Shown here piece after piece: positions 6,290 through 12,610 of a DNA stretch of 12,610 bases. The position numbers and the translations under genes were made by a program. Within the stretch, counting starts at the first letter, position 1, and each line of letters begins with the position of its first letter. Source of the stretch: CAZPMO01 sp964587515 (GTDB taxonomy: Bacteria; Pseudomonadota; Alphaproteobacteria; MPNO01); assembly GCA_964587515.1 (NCBI GenBank), contig CAZPMO010000145.1, forward strand, positions 1 through 12,610, given 5' to 3'. A model generated the notes under the pieces. The model worked only from the letters and a program-made list of their open reading frames with translations, was not told the origin of the DNA and made no database searches.

Positions 6290-7300
6290 ATGCCCATCGA
6301 CATGCACGCCCACTGGATTCCCGAGATCTTCGCCGAGGCGCTGCGCGCCCGCGACGCGTTGCCGTTCATCCGGCCCGGCGACGCCGGCGACGACAGCCGC
6401 GAATATGTCCATATCCCGCGCGGCCCGGTGGCGATCCGTCCCGGACACGCCGATCTGGAAAAGCGGGTCGCGGATTCCGAAGGCCATGGCGTCGGCGCGC
6501 AGGTTCTTTCCGCCTCGGGCACGTTCGGCGACGCGATCCAGTGCGCGCCGGCCGGCGAGGCGGCCGAGCTGGCCCGCATCTTCAATGACGGGCTCGCCGC
6601 CGCGTGCCGCGACTATCCGGGCCGGGTCTACGGCGTCGCGGCGCTGCCGTGTTCCGACTTGGCGGCGGCGGTGGAAGAGCTTGACCGCGCCGTGGCGCAG
6701 CCCGGCATCATCGGCGTCGAAGTGCCGGGGAACGCCTTTACCAGCCTGTCGGCCGCCGAACGGTTCCACCCGCTGATGGCGGCGGCGCAGCGCCGCAAAT
6801 GCCACATCCTGATTCACAACGGCAATCTGTTCGATGATTTCGCCGCCCACACGTCGCAGCCTCTGGACAATGGGCGGGAACGCCGGGGAACGCTGGAGAT
6901 GCAGGCCAATCTGTCGTCGGTCACGGTGACCCTGTGCTTCACCGATTATCTCGACCCCTATCCCGACGTCACCATGCAGGTCCACAATCTTGGCGGCAAC
7001 ATCCCCTACGAGATCGCGCGCATGGATCACCTCAGCCTCGATGCCGACCCCGACAGGCCGCCGCCCTCGACCCGGCTCGACCGCATCATGGTCGACTGCA
7101 ATTCGTTCACCGCGCCGGCCATCGAAATGGGGGTCAAGGTCTATGGCGCCGACAAGGTCATGATGGGAACCGACGGCTCCAATTTCGGCGTCGAATGGTC
7201 GCTGAAGGCGATCGCCGACGCCGATATCGGCGACGAAGCCCGGCGCGCCATCCTCGACGACAACGCCGCCCGGGTCATCGCCGCCGCGGAAGCGGCATGA
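6290..7300 (+). CDS. amidohydrolase 2 (ACMSD-type decarboxylase/hydrolase)
   Basis: A 336-residue TIM-barrel metalloenzyme of the Amidohydro_2 family, which contains 2-amino-3-carboxymuconate-6-semialdehyde decarboxylase (ACMSD), gamma-resorcylate and 5-carboxyvanillate decarboxylases and some hydrolases. The metal site is visible: IDMHAHWIP with H6 and H8, H176 in LIHNGN, H232 in MQVHNLGG, and D295 in MMGTDGSNF. Length fits ACMSD (about 330-340). These enzymes mostly take a carboxyl group off an aromatic or muconate-type acid without a cofactor. The gene is alone on the plus strand, divergent from the oxygenase, and its stop is 7 bases from the stop of the convergent VOC gene. The enzymes around it make a decarboxylation step plausible, but hydrolase activity cannot be ruled out. 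Confidence 0.9.
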   Translation: MPIDMHAHWIPEIFAEALRARDALPFIRPGDAGDDSREYVHIPRGPVAIRPGHADLEKRVADSEGHGVGAQVLSASGTFGDAIQCAPAGEAAELARIFNDGLAAACRDYPGRVYGVAALPCSDLAAAVEELDRAVAQPGIIGVEVPGNAFTSLSAAERFHPLMAAAQRRKCHILIHNGNLFDDFAAHTSQPLDNGRERRGTLEMQANLSSVTVTLCFTDYLDPYPDVTMQVHNLGGNIPYEIARMDHLSLDADPDRPPPSTRLDRIMVDCNSFTAPAIEMGVKVYGADKVMMGTDGSNFGVEWSLKAIADADIGDEARRAILDDNAARVIAAAEAA

Positions 7301-7307
7301 ACTTGCT

Positions 7308-7688
7308 CTAGGCGCGTTCGCCGACCTGGTAAAGCTCGACCCGGTTACCGTCCGGGTCGGAGACGTAGATGGTCAAGCCGTAGGGGCCGTCGTGCAAATC
7401 TTCCTGGAAATGGGTATCGCGCGCCTTTAGGCGGTCACGCAGCGTACGCACGTCGTCGACCTCGAAGGCCATGTGGTCGACCTGGATATGGCCTTTTTCT
7501 TTTCCGCTGGTCAGGGCGAGGCCGTGGTGAAAGGCGACGAAAGCGCGGCCGTCGGCCAGCGGCTTGGCCGGCCGCGTGGTGAAGCCGACGCCGTTAACAT
7601 AGAAATCCGTCGACCGGTCGATGTCCTCCACCATCAGCAGCATGTGGCCGAAGCCCAGCGGGCGGGGTCCTTTGGAACCGGTGGTCAT
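7308..7688 (-). CDS. VOC (glyoxalase/extradiol-dioxygenase fold) family protein
   Basis: A 126-residue single-module pair of beta-alpha-beta-beta-beta units. Likely metal ligands are H15 (GHMLLMVEDI), H72 (DHMAFEV) and E118 (VELY); the end motif SDPDGNRVELYQ (110-121) is typical of the superfamily and recalls the C-terminal half of type I extradiol dioxygenases, which are however usually two modules long. VOC proteins include glyoxalase I, epimerases, fosfomycin-resistance enzymes and ring-cleavage dioxygenases; I cannot choose among these. The ATG at 7688 has a strong GGAGGG six bases upstream (7695-7700), which lies inside the end of the tautomerase gene, so the two are translationally linked with only two bases between stop and start. 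It is the last gene of a three-gene unit. Confidence 0.88.
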   Translation of the reverse strand: MTTGSKGPRPLGFGHMLLMVEDIDRSTDFYVNGVGFTTRPAKPLADGRAFVAFHHGLALTSGKEKGHIQVDHMAFEVDDVRTLRDRLKARDTHFQEDLHDGPYGLTIYVSDPDGNRVELYQVGERA

Positions 7689-7690
7689 TT

Positions 7691-7882
7691 TCAGCCCTCC
7701 GTATCGCTGCCGAGCTTGCCGGCGCGGCCCCAGCTGTCCTTGGGCGTGTCGTGGATGACCACGTGCAGGTGGTCGGGCTTGCAATCGGCGTGTTCGACCA
7801 TGGCGTCGGTGATCGCCTTCACCAGATTGCGCTTCTGGTCGACGGTGCGCCCCTCCCACATCTCGACGATGACGAACGGCAT
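7691..7882 (-). CDS. 4-oxalocrotonate tautomerase family protein
   Basis: A 63-residue small tautomerase. After removal of Met, Pro becomes residue 1, the catalytic base in this family. From memory it aligns without gaps to Pseudomonas 4-oxalocrotonate tautomerase: E9-G10-R11 is kept, so Arg11 is present, while the catalytic Arg39 is His and Phe50 is Trp. These enzymes move double bonds in 2-hydroxymuconate-type products of ring cleavage; the Arg39 change suggests a different substrate or a side activity. The start has a G-rich ribosome site (AAGGGGGGA). It is the middle gene of the unit with the DpaA-like gene 27 bases before and the VOC gene two bases after. Confidence 0.88.
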   Translation of the reverse strand: MPFVIVEMWEGRTVDQKRNLVKAITDAMVEHADCKPDHLHVVIHDTPKDSWGRAGKLGSDTEG

Positions 7883-7909
7883 GTGCGGTCCCCCCTTCTG
7901 GCGCCCGGC

Positions 7910-8800
7910 TCAGGCGCGATCCTCGAAAATTTTCTCGATACGCGGGCGGATGCCCGTCCATTGACTGCGGCCGACGGTGACCGGCGCGCGCGATCCCATG
8001 CCGCGCGCCCAGACGAAGCGCAGGCCGAGCGCCTCCGCCCCGTCCCGGTCGAACCCGCCGGGCGGGGCGGCGAGATCGACCAGCAGAACATGTTTTTGCA
8101 TGGTTTCCAGCATCGCCTTGTCGACAAGTTGCACCGGCACGCTGTTCACCAGAATGTCGGCCTCGGGCAGGATGGCGGCGAGGTTCGAGAGCTCGGCATT
8201 TTCGGCGCCGGCGGCATAGGCGGCGGCCCGCTGCACCGGATCGCGGGCGGCGACCGTGACATTGGCGCCCAGCGCCACCAGGGTACGGGCCGCGAGCTCG
8301 CCGATGGTGCCGTAGCCGACCATGACGATATTGGCCTTGTGGATGGTGATGTCGGTATTCTCGATGATCACCTTCAGCATGCCCTCGACGATGGCCGGGC
8401 CGCGCAGCAGCATCAGGTCGCGGTCGTATTCGTACTCGAAATATTCGATCTTCAGTTCCTCGCACAGCGTTTTCAGCTTGGCGTCCGGCCAGCCGAGGAT
8501 GATGTGCGGGTCCGGCTTCATGGCCGACAGCATGGCGCGGTCGGGGATGATGCGTTCATCGGTGAAGGGCGCGAACAGCGCGCCGTCGGGGGCGATGCCG
8601 GGAATCGGGAACAAGGCGATCTCGGCGCCCGCCAGGGCGGCGGCGGCGGACGGGGCGTGGGTCACGCCCGCGATGCCGTCGTCGGGCCACGGGAAACCGT
8701 AAGCCCGCACTTCGGCGCCGGTGGCGGCGGCGCAGCGCGCGATTTCCTGTTCCCGGCGGTCGCCAGCGACAATGGCGATAATCCTGTCTTCCCACTTCAT
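7910..8800 (-). CDS. dipicolinate synthase subunit A (DpaA/SpoVFA)-like NAD(P)-binding protein
   Basis: A 296-residue two-domain protein resembling subunit A of dipicolinate synthase from Bacillus in length (about 297 there) and layout. The N-terminal domain has IAIVAGDRREQEI at 8-20 and AYGFPWPDDGIAG at 33-45, matching the GDxRQLEI and GF...DHGFTG parts of SpoVFA. The linker has VEGMLKVIIENTDITIH (138-154), as in SpoVFA's VEGTIMLAIQHTDYTIH, then a Rossmann domain with GYGTIG (162-167), ARTLVALGANVTVAAR (171-186) and VDLAAPPGG (241-249). The Bacillus enzyme oxidises a tetrahydrodipicolinate derivative to dipicolinate with subunit B; no subunit B gene is here and nothing else suggests sporulation. 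It starts the three-gene unit with tautomerase and VOC genes. It may be a dehydrogenase acting on a related cyclic or imino acid. The family match is from memory. Confidence 0.85.
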   Translation of the reverse strand: MKWEDRIIAIVAGDRREQEIARCAAATGAEVRAYGFPWPDDGIAGVTHAPSAAAALAGAEIALFPIPGIAPDGALFAPFTDERIIPDRAMLSAMKPDPHIILGWPDAKLKTLCEELKIEYFEYEYDRDLMLLRGPAIVEGMLKVIIENTDITIHKANIVMVGYGTIGELAARTLVALGANVTVAARDPVQRAAAYAAGAENAELSNLAAILPEADILVNSVPVQLVDKAMLETMQKHVLLVDLAAPPGGFDRDGAEALGLRFVWARGMGSRAPVTVGRSQWTGIRPRIEKIFEDRA

Positions 8801-8925
8801 CGGCTTTTCACTCTTTCCACCCGTTGGTTCCTGATGAGTCCGGCGATGCCCATGACCTCGATGATAGCGCGTTCCCCTGTATAGTGGCGCATCGATTTAT
8901 GATGAATTATTGCGATCGCGCCCAT
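8797..8925 (-). CDS. possible small ORF in the divergent promoter region, overlapping the DpaA-like start
   Basis: A 42-residue frame (MGAIAIIHHKSMRHYTGERA...) fills the whole space between the divergent DpaA-like and molybdenum hydroxylase genes. Its TGA overlaps the ATG of the DpaA-like gene in an ATGA, the arrangement seen in translationally coupled genes. An internal ATG at 8892 gives a 31-residue version. Neither start has a clear ribosome site and the peptide resembles nothing I know. It could be a leader peptide, a small protein, or chance. Confidence 0.22.
   Translation of the reverse strand: MGAIAIIHHKSMRHYTGERAIIEVMGIAGLIRNQRVERVKSR
8878..8906 (-). promoter_or_regulatory. candidate promoter for the DpaA-like/tautomerase/VOC unit
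   Basis: TTCATC, 17 bases and TATACA on the minus strand. On the plus strand the same region holds TATAGT (8880-8885) and TATGAT (8898-8903), possible -10 boxes for the divergent molybdenum hydroxylase, each without a good -35. Divergent promoters therefore probably overlap here. If this promoter is used, the transcript would begin near 8871, inside the small ORF described for this region. Confidence 0.27.
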
Positions 8926-11230
8926 GACCGAACCGGGTCACATCACCGCTAATCCCGCCGCCACCTCCGGCGCGCGGCGGGAGGACCACCGGCTGCTGAC
9001 CGGCAGGGGACGGTATGTCGCCGACTGGGATGCGCCCGGGCTGGCGCACGGGGTCGTCGTCCGTTCCGCCGTGGCCCATGCCCGGATCCAACGCATCGAC
9101 GCGAGCGCGGCCCTGGCGTCGCCCGGAATCCTCGACGTGCTTCTGCCCGACGATCCGGACGTGGCCGCGCTCGGCGCCATTCCGTGGGAACTGCCGCCGC
9201 CCGACGCGGACGGGATATCCAAGGGAGCGCTGCAACCCGTATTGGCGAGAGGCGCGGCGCGTTACCTGGGCGAACCCATCGCGTTCGTCGTCGCCGAGAC
9301 CCAGGCGCAGGCGCAGGACGCCGCCGAACTGGTGGCTATCGAATACGAAACCCTGGCCAGCGTCACCGAACCGGAATCGTCGTCCGGGCCGGACGCGCCG
9401 CCGCTGTGGCCGGATTATCCCGGCAATGAATATTTCAGCTTTCACAAAGGCGACGAGGAGGCGGTGGCCAAGGCCTTCGCCGAGGCCGCCCATATCGCGG
9501 AGCTTTCGGTTCGCAATAACCGTCTCGCGGCCAATCCCATGGAGCCCCGCGTCTACGCCGCGGCCTGGGACCGGACCACCGAGCGCTGGACCCTGCGGGC
9601 GGCGGCGAGCAAGCCGCATCTTCTGAAACGCACCATCGCCGGGTCGGTTCTCGGCGTCGACGCCGACCGGATACGCGTCATCGCCGAGGAGGTGGGCGGC
9701 GGCTTCGGGGCCAGGAACCAGGTCTATCCCGAACAGGTTCTGGTCATGCTGGCGGCAAGGCGTACAACACGTCCCGTGCGTTGGCTGGCCAGCCGCGCCG
9801 AAATGATGATCAGCGACGCCCAGGGCCGCGACCAGATGTCGAGAGCCGCACTGGCCGTCGACGCCGACGGCCGTTTTCTTGCGGTCCGGGCGACCAGCTT
9901 CGCCGCGCTGGGAGCCTATTTCTCGCCACGCGCACTGGTGTCGCCCATCGCCGGGGGGCGAACCCTGCCGGGTGTCTACGACATTCCGGCGGCCAGTATC
10001 GACGTGCGGGCCATGTTCACCAATACCGTGCCGACAGCGCCCTACCGGGGCGCGGGACAGCCGGAGACCATGTTCCTCATCGAACGCCTGGCGGACCGGG
10101 CGGCGCGAATGCTCGGGATATCGCCGGTCGAGATCAGGCGGCGCAACATGATCGCGCCGGACGCCCTGCCCTACGTAAACGCGTTCGGCATCACATACGA
10201 TACCGGCGACTTTCCGGCCAATCTGGCGCGCGCCCGTGAATTCGCCGACTGGGACGGCTTCGAGGCGCGCCGGGATGAAGCGCGCGACCGCCGACGGCTA
10301 CGTGGAATCGGACTGTCGTCAACCATCGAGGCCTGCGGCATGCATCTCGACGAACAGGCCCTGGTGCGCATGGGACGCGATGGAAAAGCGGAAATCCTGA
10401 TCGGCACCATGTCCAATGGCCAGGGACATGAGACGGTATACGCCCAACTCGCCGCCGAAGCCCTGGACTGCGCGGCCGGCGACGTCACGATCGTCCAGGG
10501 TGACACGGACCGCATCGCCACCGGCAACGGAACCGGCGCGTCGCGTTCCCTTACCGTGGGCGGGTCGGCGCTGTTCCTGGCCTGCCGCGATCTGGTCGAA
10601 CAGGGGCGGATCGCCGCCGCCGAATTGCTGCAGGCGGACGCCGCTTCGGTCGAACCCTGCCCCGGCGGGTTCCGGGTGCGCGGCACGGAACGGATGGCGA
10701 CATGGGCCGCCGTGGCGGGCCATCGCGGCGGTCTCGCCGCCGAGCACCGTTTCAATCCCGACAACTATACCTTTCCCAGCGGTTGCCACGTCTGCGAGGT
10801 GGAAATCGATCCCGAAACCGGGGTTGTGGCGCTGGAAGCCTACACCATGGTCCATGACGTCGGCCGGGCGGTGAATGTTTCCGTGGTCGCCGGGCAGTTG
10901 GAAGGCGGCGTTACCCAGGGTATCGGCCAGGCGTTGCTGGAAAACGTTCGTTATGATGTCGACGGTCAGGTCGTCACCGGCAGCTTTCTTGATTACGCCA
11001 TGCCCCGCGCCGACGAGATTCCTTCGTTCCGCCTGGAGCTTGCGGGTATTCCCAGCATCGTCAATCCGCTCGGCGCCAAGTCGGTGGGCGAAGCCGGGCC
11101 GACCGCCGCCCCGCCGGCCGTGATCAACGCCGTGCTCGACGCCCTGGCCCCGCTGGGGGTTGACCACATCGAAATGCCGGCGACGCCCGAGTCGGTGTGG
11201 CGCGCCATCCGGTCGGCGAAAATGCCATGA
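8924..11230 (+). CDS. molybdenum hydroxylase large subunit (xanthine dehydrogenase/CoxL family)
   Basis: A 768-residue molybdopterin-cytosine-dinucleotide-type large subunit. These subunits hydroxylate N-heteroaromatics or aldehydes using water, passing electrons to partner 2Fe-2S and FAD subunits. The N-terminal a/b hammerhead domain is at about 20-150 (RREDHRLLTGRGRYVADWD at 18-36). Molybdenum-site motifs are GGGFGARN (258-265), APYRGAGQPE (372-381), NGQGHETVYAQ (498-508), GASRSLTVGGSA (538-549) and KSVGEAG (719-725), where E723 is the active-site glutamate. There is no Cys in the 372-381 loop, so this is not a form I CO dehydrogenase. Neither partner subunit gene is adjacent: upstream is the divergent DpaA-like gene and downstream the convergent carbonic anhydrase. 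The ATG has no strong ribosome site. Length is normal for the family. Confidence 0.93.
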   Translation: MTEPGHITANPAATSGARREDHRLLTGRGRYVADWDAPGLAHGVVVRSAVAHARIQRIDASAALASPGILDVLLPDDPDVAALGAIPWELPPPDADGISKGALQPVLARGAARYLGEPIAFVVAETQAQAQDAAELVAIEYETLASVTEPESSSGPDAPPLWPDYPGNEYFSFHKGDEEAVAKAFAEAAHIAELSVRNNRLAANPMEPRVYAAAWDRTTERWTLRAAASKPHLLKRTIAGSVLGVDADRIRVIAEEVGGGFGARNQVYPEQVLVMLAARRTTRPVRWLASRAEMMISDAQGRDQMSRAALAVDADGRFLAVRATSFAALGAYFSPRALVSPIAGGRTLPGVYDIPAASIDVRAMFTNTVPTAPYRGAGQPETMFLIERLADRAARMLGISPVEIRRRNMIAPDALPYVNAFGITYDTGDFPANLARAREFADWDGFEARRDEARDRRRLRGIGLSSTIEACGMHLDEQALVRMGRDGKAEILIGTMSNGQGHETVYAQLAAEALDCAAGDVTIVQGDTDRIATGNGTGASRSLTVGGSALFLACRDLVEQGRIAAAELLQADAASVEPCPGGFRVRGTERMATWAAVAGHRGGLAAEHRFNPDNYTFPSGCHVCEVEIDPETGVVALEAYTMVHDVGRAVNVSVVAGQLEGGVTQGIGQALLENVRYDVDGQVVTGSFLDYAMPRADEIPSFRLELAGIPSIVNPLGAKSVGEAGPTAAPPAVINAVLDALAPLGVDHIEMPATPESVWRAIRSAKMP

Positions 11231-11256
11231 CCGCCGCGCCCATTTGCAAACCGAAT

Positions 11257-11274
11257 TCGGGATGAATGTCCCGA
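11257..11274. terminator. possible short hairpin between convergent genes
   Basis: TCGGGA and TCCCGA form a perfect six-pair stem with a six-base loop in the 46-base gap between the molybdenum hydroxylase and the carbonic anhydrase. No T tract follows, so terminator function is uncertain. Confidence 0.35.
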
Positions 11275-11276
11275 GA

Positions 11277-11891
11277 TCATCCCAGGCGGCCGGTGTCATT
11301 TGGTTGGGCCACCGTCACGTCGAGGTCCGTCACCAGGCCGTTGCCCAGGGAATAGACCCATCCGTGAACGCACAGCATTTGACCGCGAGACCAGGCCTCT
11401 TGCACGATGATGTCGGAAGCCACGTTCCTGACCTGTTGTATGACGTTGAGTTCGCACAGACGGTTGAGGCGCGCGCCTTCGTCGGCGATCTGGTCGAGCT
11501 CGGGACGATGCTTGTCGCGAATTTCGCGAATAGGATGCAGCCAATGGTCCACGAGACCACGCCTCCTGCCGTCGACCGCGGCCGCGACCCCACCGCACCC
11601 GTAATGCCCGACGACGATGATGTGCTTAACCTGCAGCACGTCGACCGCGAATTGCAGCACGGAGAGGTAATTGGCGTCCTGCGGCGGCGCGAGGTTGGCG
11701 ACGTTTCGGTGCACGAAAAGTTCGCCGGGGTCCAGGTCGACGATCTGGTTGGCGGGCACCCGGCTGTCGGAACAACCAATCCATAGATACTCCGGGGCCT
11801 GCTGTCGTTCGAGCCGCCTGAAGAAGTCGCCCTTGGCGGACACCATCCGTTCCGCCCAGGCGCGATTGTTCGCTTTTAATTGATCCAGCAT
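11277..11891 (-). CDS. can: beta-carbonic anhydrase
   Basis: A 204-residue zinc enzyme that interconverts CO2 and bicarbonate in the cytoplasm. It closely follows E. coli Can: zinc ligands C40 (LWIGCSDSRVPA), H96 and C99 (GHYGCGG), the D42/R44 dyad, and the family block PGELFVHRNVANL at 55-67. The C-terminal LCELNV (145-150) and HGWVYSLGNGLVTDLDV (176-192) also match. The ATG at 11891 is chosen because its MLDQLKANNRAW start aligns with the start of Can and because a good promoter lies just upstream; an ATG at 11990 would add 33 residues not seen in Can. It is convergent with the molybdenum hydroxylase. A general housekeeping enzyme, though it would also deal with CO2 released by decarboxylases in the neighbouring cluster. 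Confidence 0.95.
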   Translation of the reverse strand: MLDQLKANNRAWAERMVSAKGDFFRRLERQQAPEYLWIGCSDSRVPANQIVDLDPGELFVHRNVANLAPPQDANYLSVLQFAVDVLQVKHIIVVGHYGCGGVAAAVDGRRRGLVDHWLHPIREIRDKHRPELDQIADEGARLNRLCELNVIQQVRNVASDIIVQEAWSRGQMLCVHGWVYSLGNGLVTDLDVTVAQPNDTGRLG

Positions 11892-11921
11892 CACCGCCGT
11901 CAATTTGCTAATCGTAGCGAG

Positions 11922-11950
11922 CAAATAAACCAGCGGTGTCGTCCGGTCAA
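11922..11950 (-). promoter_or_regulatory. candidate sigma-70 promoter for the carbonic anhydrase
   Basis: TTGACC (five of six), a 17-base spacer and TATTTG (three of six) on the minus strand, giving a start near 11915 and a leader of about 24 bases to the ATG at 11891. It would exclude the longer start at 11990. Confidence 0.35.
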
Positions 11951-12022
11951 CGTCCCGATGGCACGGCGTCAATCGCAGCCGGTATTTCACGCAGGTGAGT
12001 TTGGTTGGCGCGGGCGGTCACC

Positions 12023-12610
12023 CTAAAAGAACACGTACGACCGGACCACGACGTTTCTGCGGCAGCGCGCGTCGTTGGGCGCGGTCGGGTCGATGCAGGC
12101 GGTGTGGAATGAATAGCGCGAAACCGAGCCGTCGGTGATGCTGTCGTAGCATTTCAGCATCGAGACCTCGGTCGGCGTCTGCTGGGGAAACCAGTACCAC
12201 TCGTGGTCGGCATGGTAGGTGAAGCGGGTGGTCTCGCCGACCCGGTCGTCGTAGATCCGGTAATTGGTGATGTAGGGCTGTTTGGCGAAAGAGGGCCAGG
12301 CGCAGAGCACGAAGGGAAACTGGCCCACGGTCTCCATCGGCTTGGCGAGGTTAATCGACATGAACCGCCGCGACATCTTCGCGTCGGCCTCGGCTTCCGT
12401 GTAATGCTGTTCGCGCCCAAAGTTCCTGAGATTATCAGTGAGCAGTTCGCGGCAGCGCACGCGGCCGCTATTGTCGTTCAAATCGTTGTGCACGAGGTTG
12501 GCGTAGTTGGCGTTCACGCCCGGATTCTTGGCGTCCTGGTCTTCCGTGCGGTCGCCCGCGTAGTCCTTGTCGAAGACGTCGTGGTTGTAGACGAGCGCAT
12601 CGGTGGCGTC
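12023..12610 (-). CDS. CmcJ/NvfI-family protein (putative Fe(II)/2OG oxygenase), 5' end outside window
   Basis: The C-terminal 195 residues of a protein whose frame is open to the right edge, so its start lies outside. It has the family marks of CmcJ/NvfI/AsaB: VHNDLNDNSGRVR (40-52 of the visible part), HEWYWFPQQTPTE (136-148), MLKCYDS (151-157), and RYSFHTACIDPTAP (165-178) ahead of a basic, beta-rich end. In NvfI, an Fe(II)/2OG enzyme, iron is held by HxD and a distal His; here the matching residues would be H41, D43 and H136. Known members work in natural-product tailoring (cephamycin methoxylation for CmcJ, endoperoxide formation for NvfI), but bacterial copies are mostly unstudied. A GTG at 12517 is internal to the family fold and is not the real start. 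Co-transcription with can is possible across the 131-base gap. Confidence 0.8.
   Translation of the reverse strand, partial: DATDALVYNHDVFDKDYAGDRTEDQDAKNPGVNANYANLVHNDLNDNSGRVRCRELLTDNLRNFGREQHYTEAEADAKMSRRFMSINLAKPMETVGQFPFVLCAWPSFAKQPYITNYRIYDDRVGETTRFTYHADHEWYWFPQQTPTEVSMLKCYDSITDGSVSRYSFHTACIDPTAPNDARCRRNVVVRSYVFF

Noticed and set aside
6134..7030. N-terminal extension of the oxygenase frame to 646 residues
   Set aside because: It is antisense to the amidohydrolase, whose metal-site motifs are clear, and has no recognisable domain.
7689..8465. Upstream extension of the VOC frame as a fusion protein
   Set aside because: It reads the tautomerase and DpaA-like genes in the wrong frame; the ATG at 7688 has a strong ribosome site.
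7910..8800. Genuine dipicolinate synthase for sporulation
   Set aside because: No subunit B, no sporulation genes, and an operon with catabolism-type enzymes; only the fold-level likeness is claimed.
7751..8884. 377-codon plus-strand open frame
   Set aside because: It is antisense to the tautomerase and DpaA-like genes and shows no family motifs.
8924..11230. Form I CO dehydrogenase large subunit (coxL)
   Set aside because: The active-site loop is APYRGAGQPE, without the Cys that binds copper in true CoxL, and coxS and coxM are absent.
10319..11299. 326-codon minus-strand open frame
   Set aside because: It is antisense to the molybdenum hydroxylase and has no recognisable domain.
12001..12030. 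GGTGA/TCACC inverted repeat after the CmcJ-family gene as a terminator
   Set aside because: Only five pairs with a loop of about 19 bases and no T tract.

Overview
The window is GC-rich, has dense gene packing on both strands, and carries no RNA genes, insertion sequences or CRISPR arrays that I can see. Protein style points to an alphaproteobacterium, perhaps Rhodospirillales-like: a hybrid histidine kinase of the 'EAVGQLTGGIA-DFNNLL' type, alphaproteobacterial-looking SDR, Fe(II)/2OG and amidohydrolase enzymes, and CoxL-like molybdenum hydroxylase. The taxonomic call is inference from sequence style only.

Left part (1-4240). A hybrid sensor kinase/receiver protein on the minus strand is divergent from a TSUP (TauE/SafE-like) permease. 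A fragment of a possible further minus-strand gene sits at the left edge. A carboxymuconolactone-decarboxylase/AhpD-fold protein (minus) is divergent from a small MscS channel (plus). The kinase looks clearly less GC-rich than the rest and has two oddities: the phospho-accepting histidine of the DHp helix is glutamine, and its first PAS domain seems cut short.

Middle part (4247-11230). This looks like an enzyme cluster for catabolism or modification of small, probably cyclic, carboxylated molecules. It holds a two-gene minus-strand unit (Fe(II)/2OG oxygenase then SDR), a divergent plus-strand ACMSD-type amidohydrolase, a three-gene minus-strand unit (a dipicolinate-synthase-A-like dehydrogenase, a 4-oxalocrotonate-tautomerase-like protein, a single-domain VOC protein), and a divergent plus-strand molybdenum hydroxylase large subunit without its usual FAD and 2Fe-2S partner genes alongside. 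Together these offer hydroxylation (two kinds), dehydrogenation, tautomerisation, metal-dependent C-C or C-O chemistry and decarboxylation. The substrate cannot be read from sequence. The unusual members are the DpaA-like protein in a genome that does not look like a spore former, and the orphan molybdenum subunit.

Right part (11277-12610). A beta-carbonic anhydrase (can-like) and the C-terminal 195 residues of a CmcJ/NvfI-family putative Fe(II)/2OG oxygenase, both on the minus strand; the latter runs off the right edge.

Intergenic spaces are all under 200 bases. The four divergent ones (1876-2058, 3226-3391, 6134-6289, 8801-8923) hold the likely promoters, two notable palindromes, a GC-rich hairpin and one possible small ORF.
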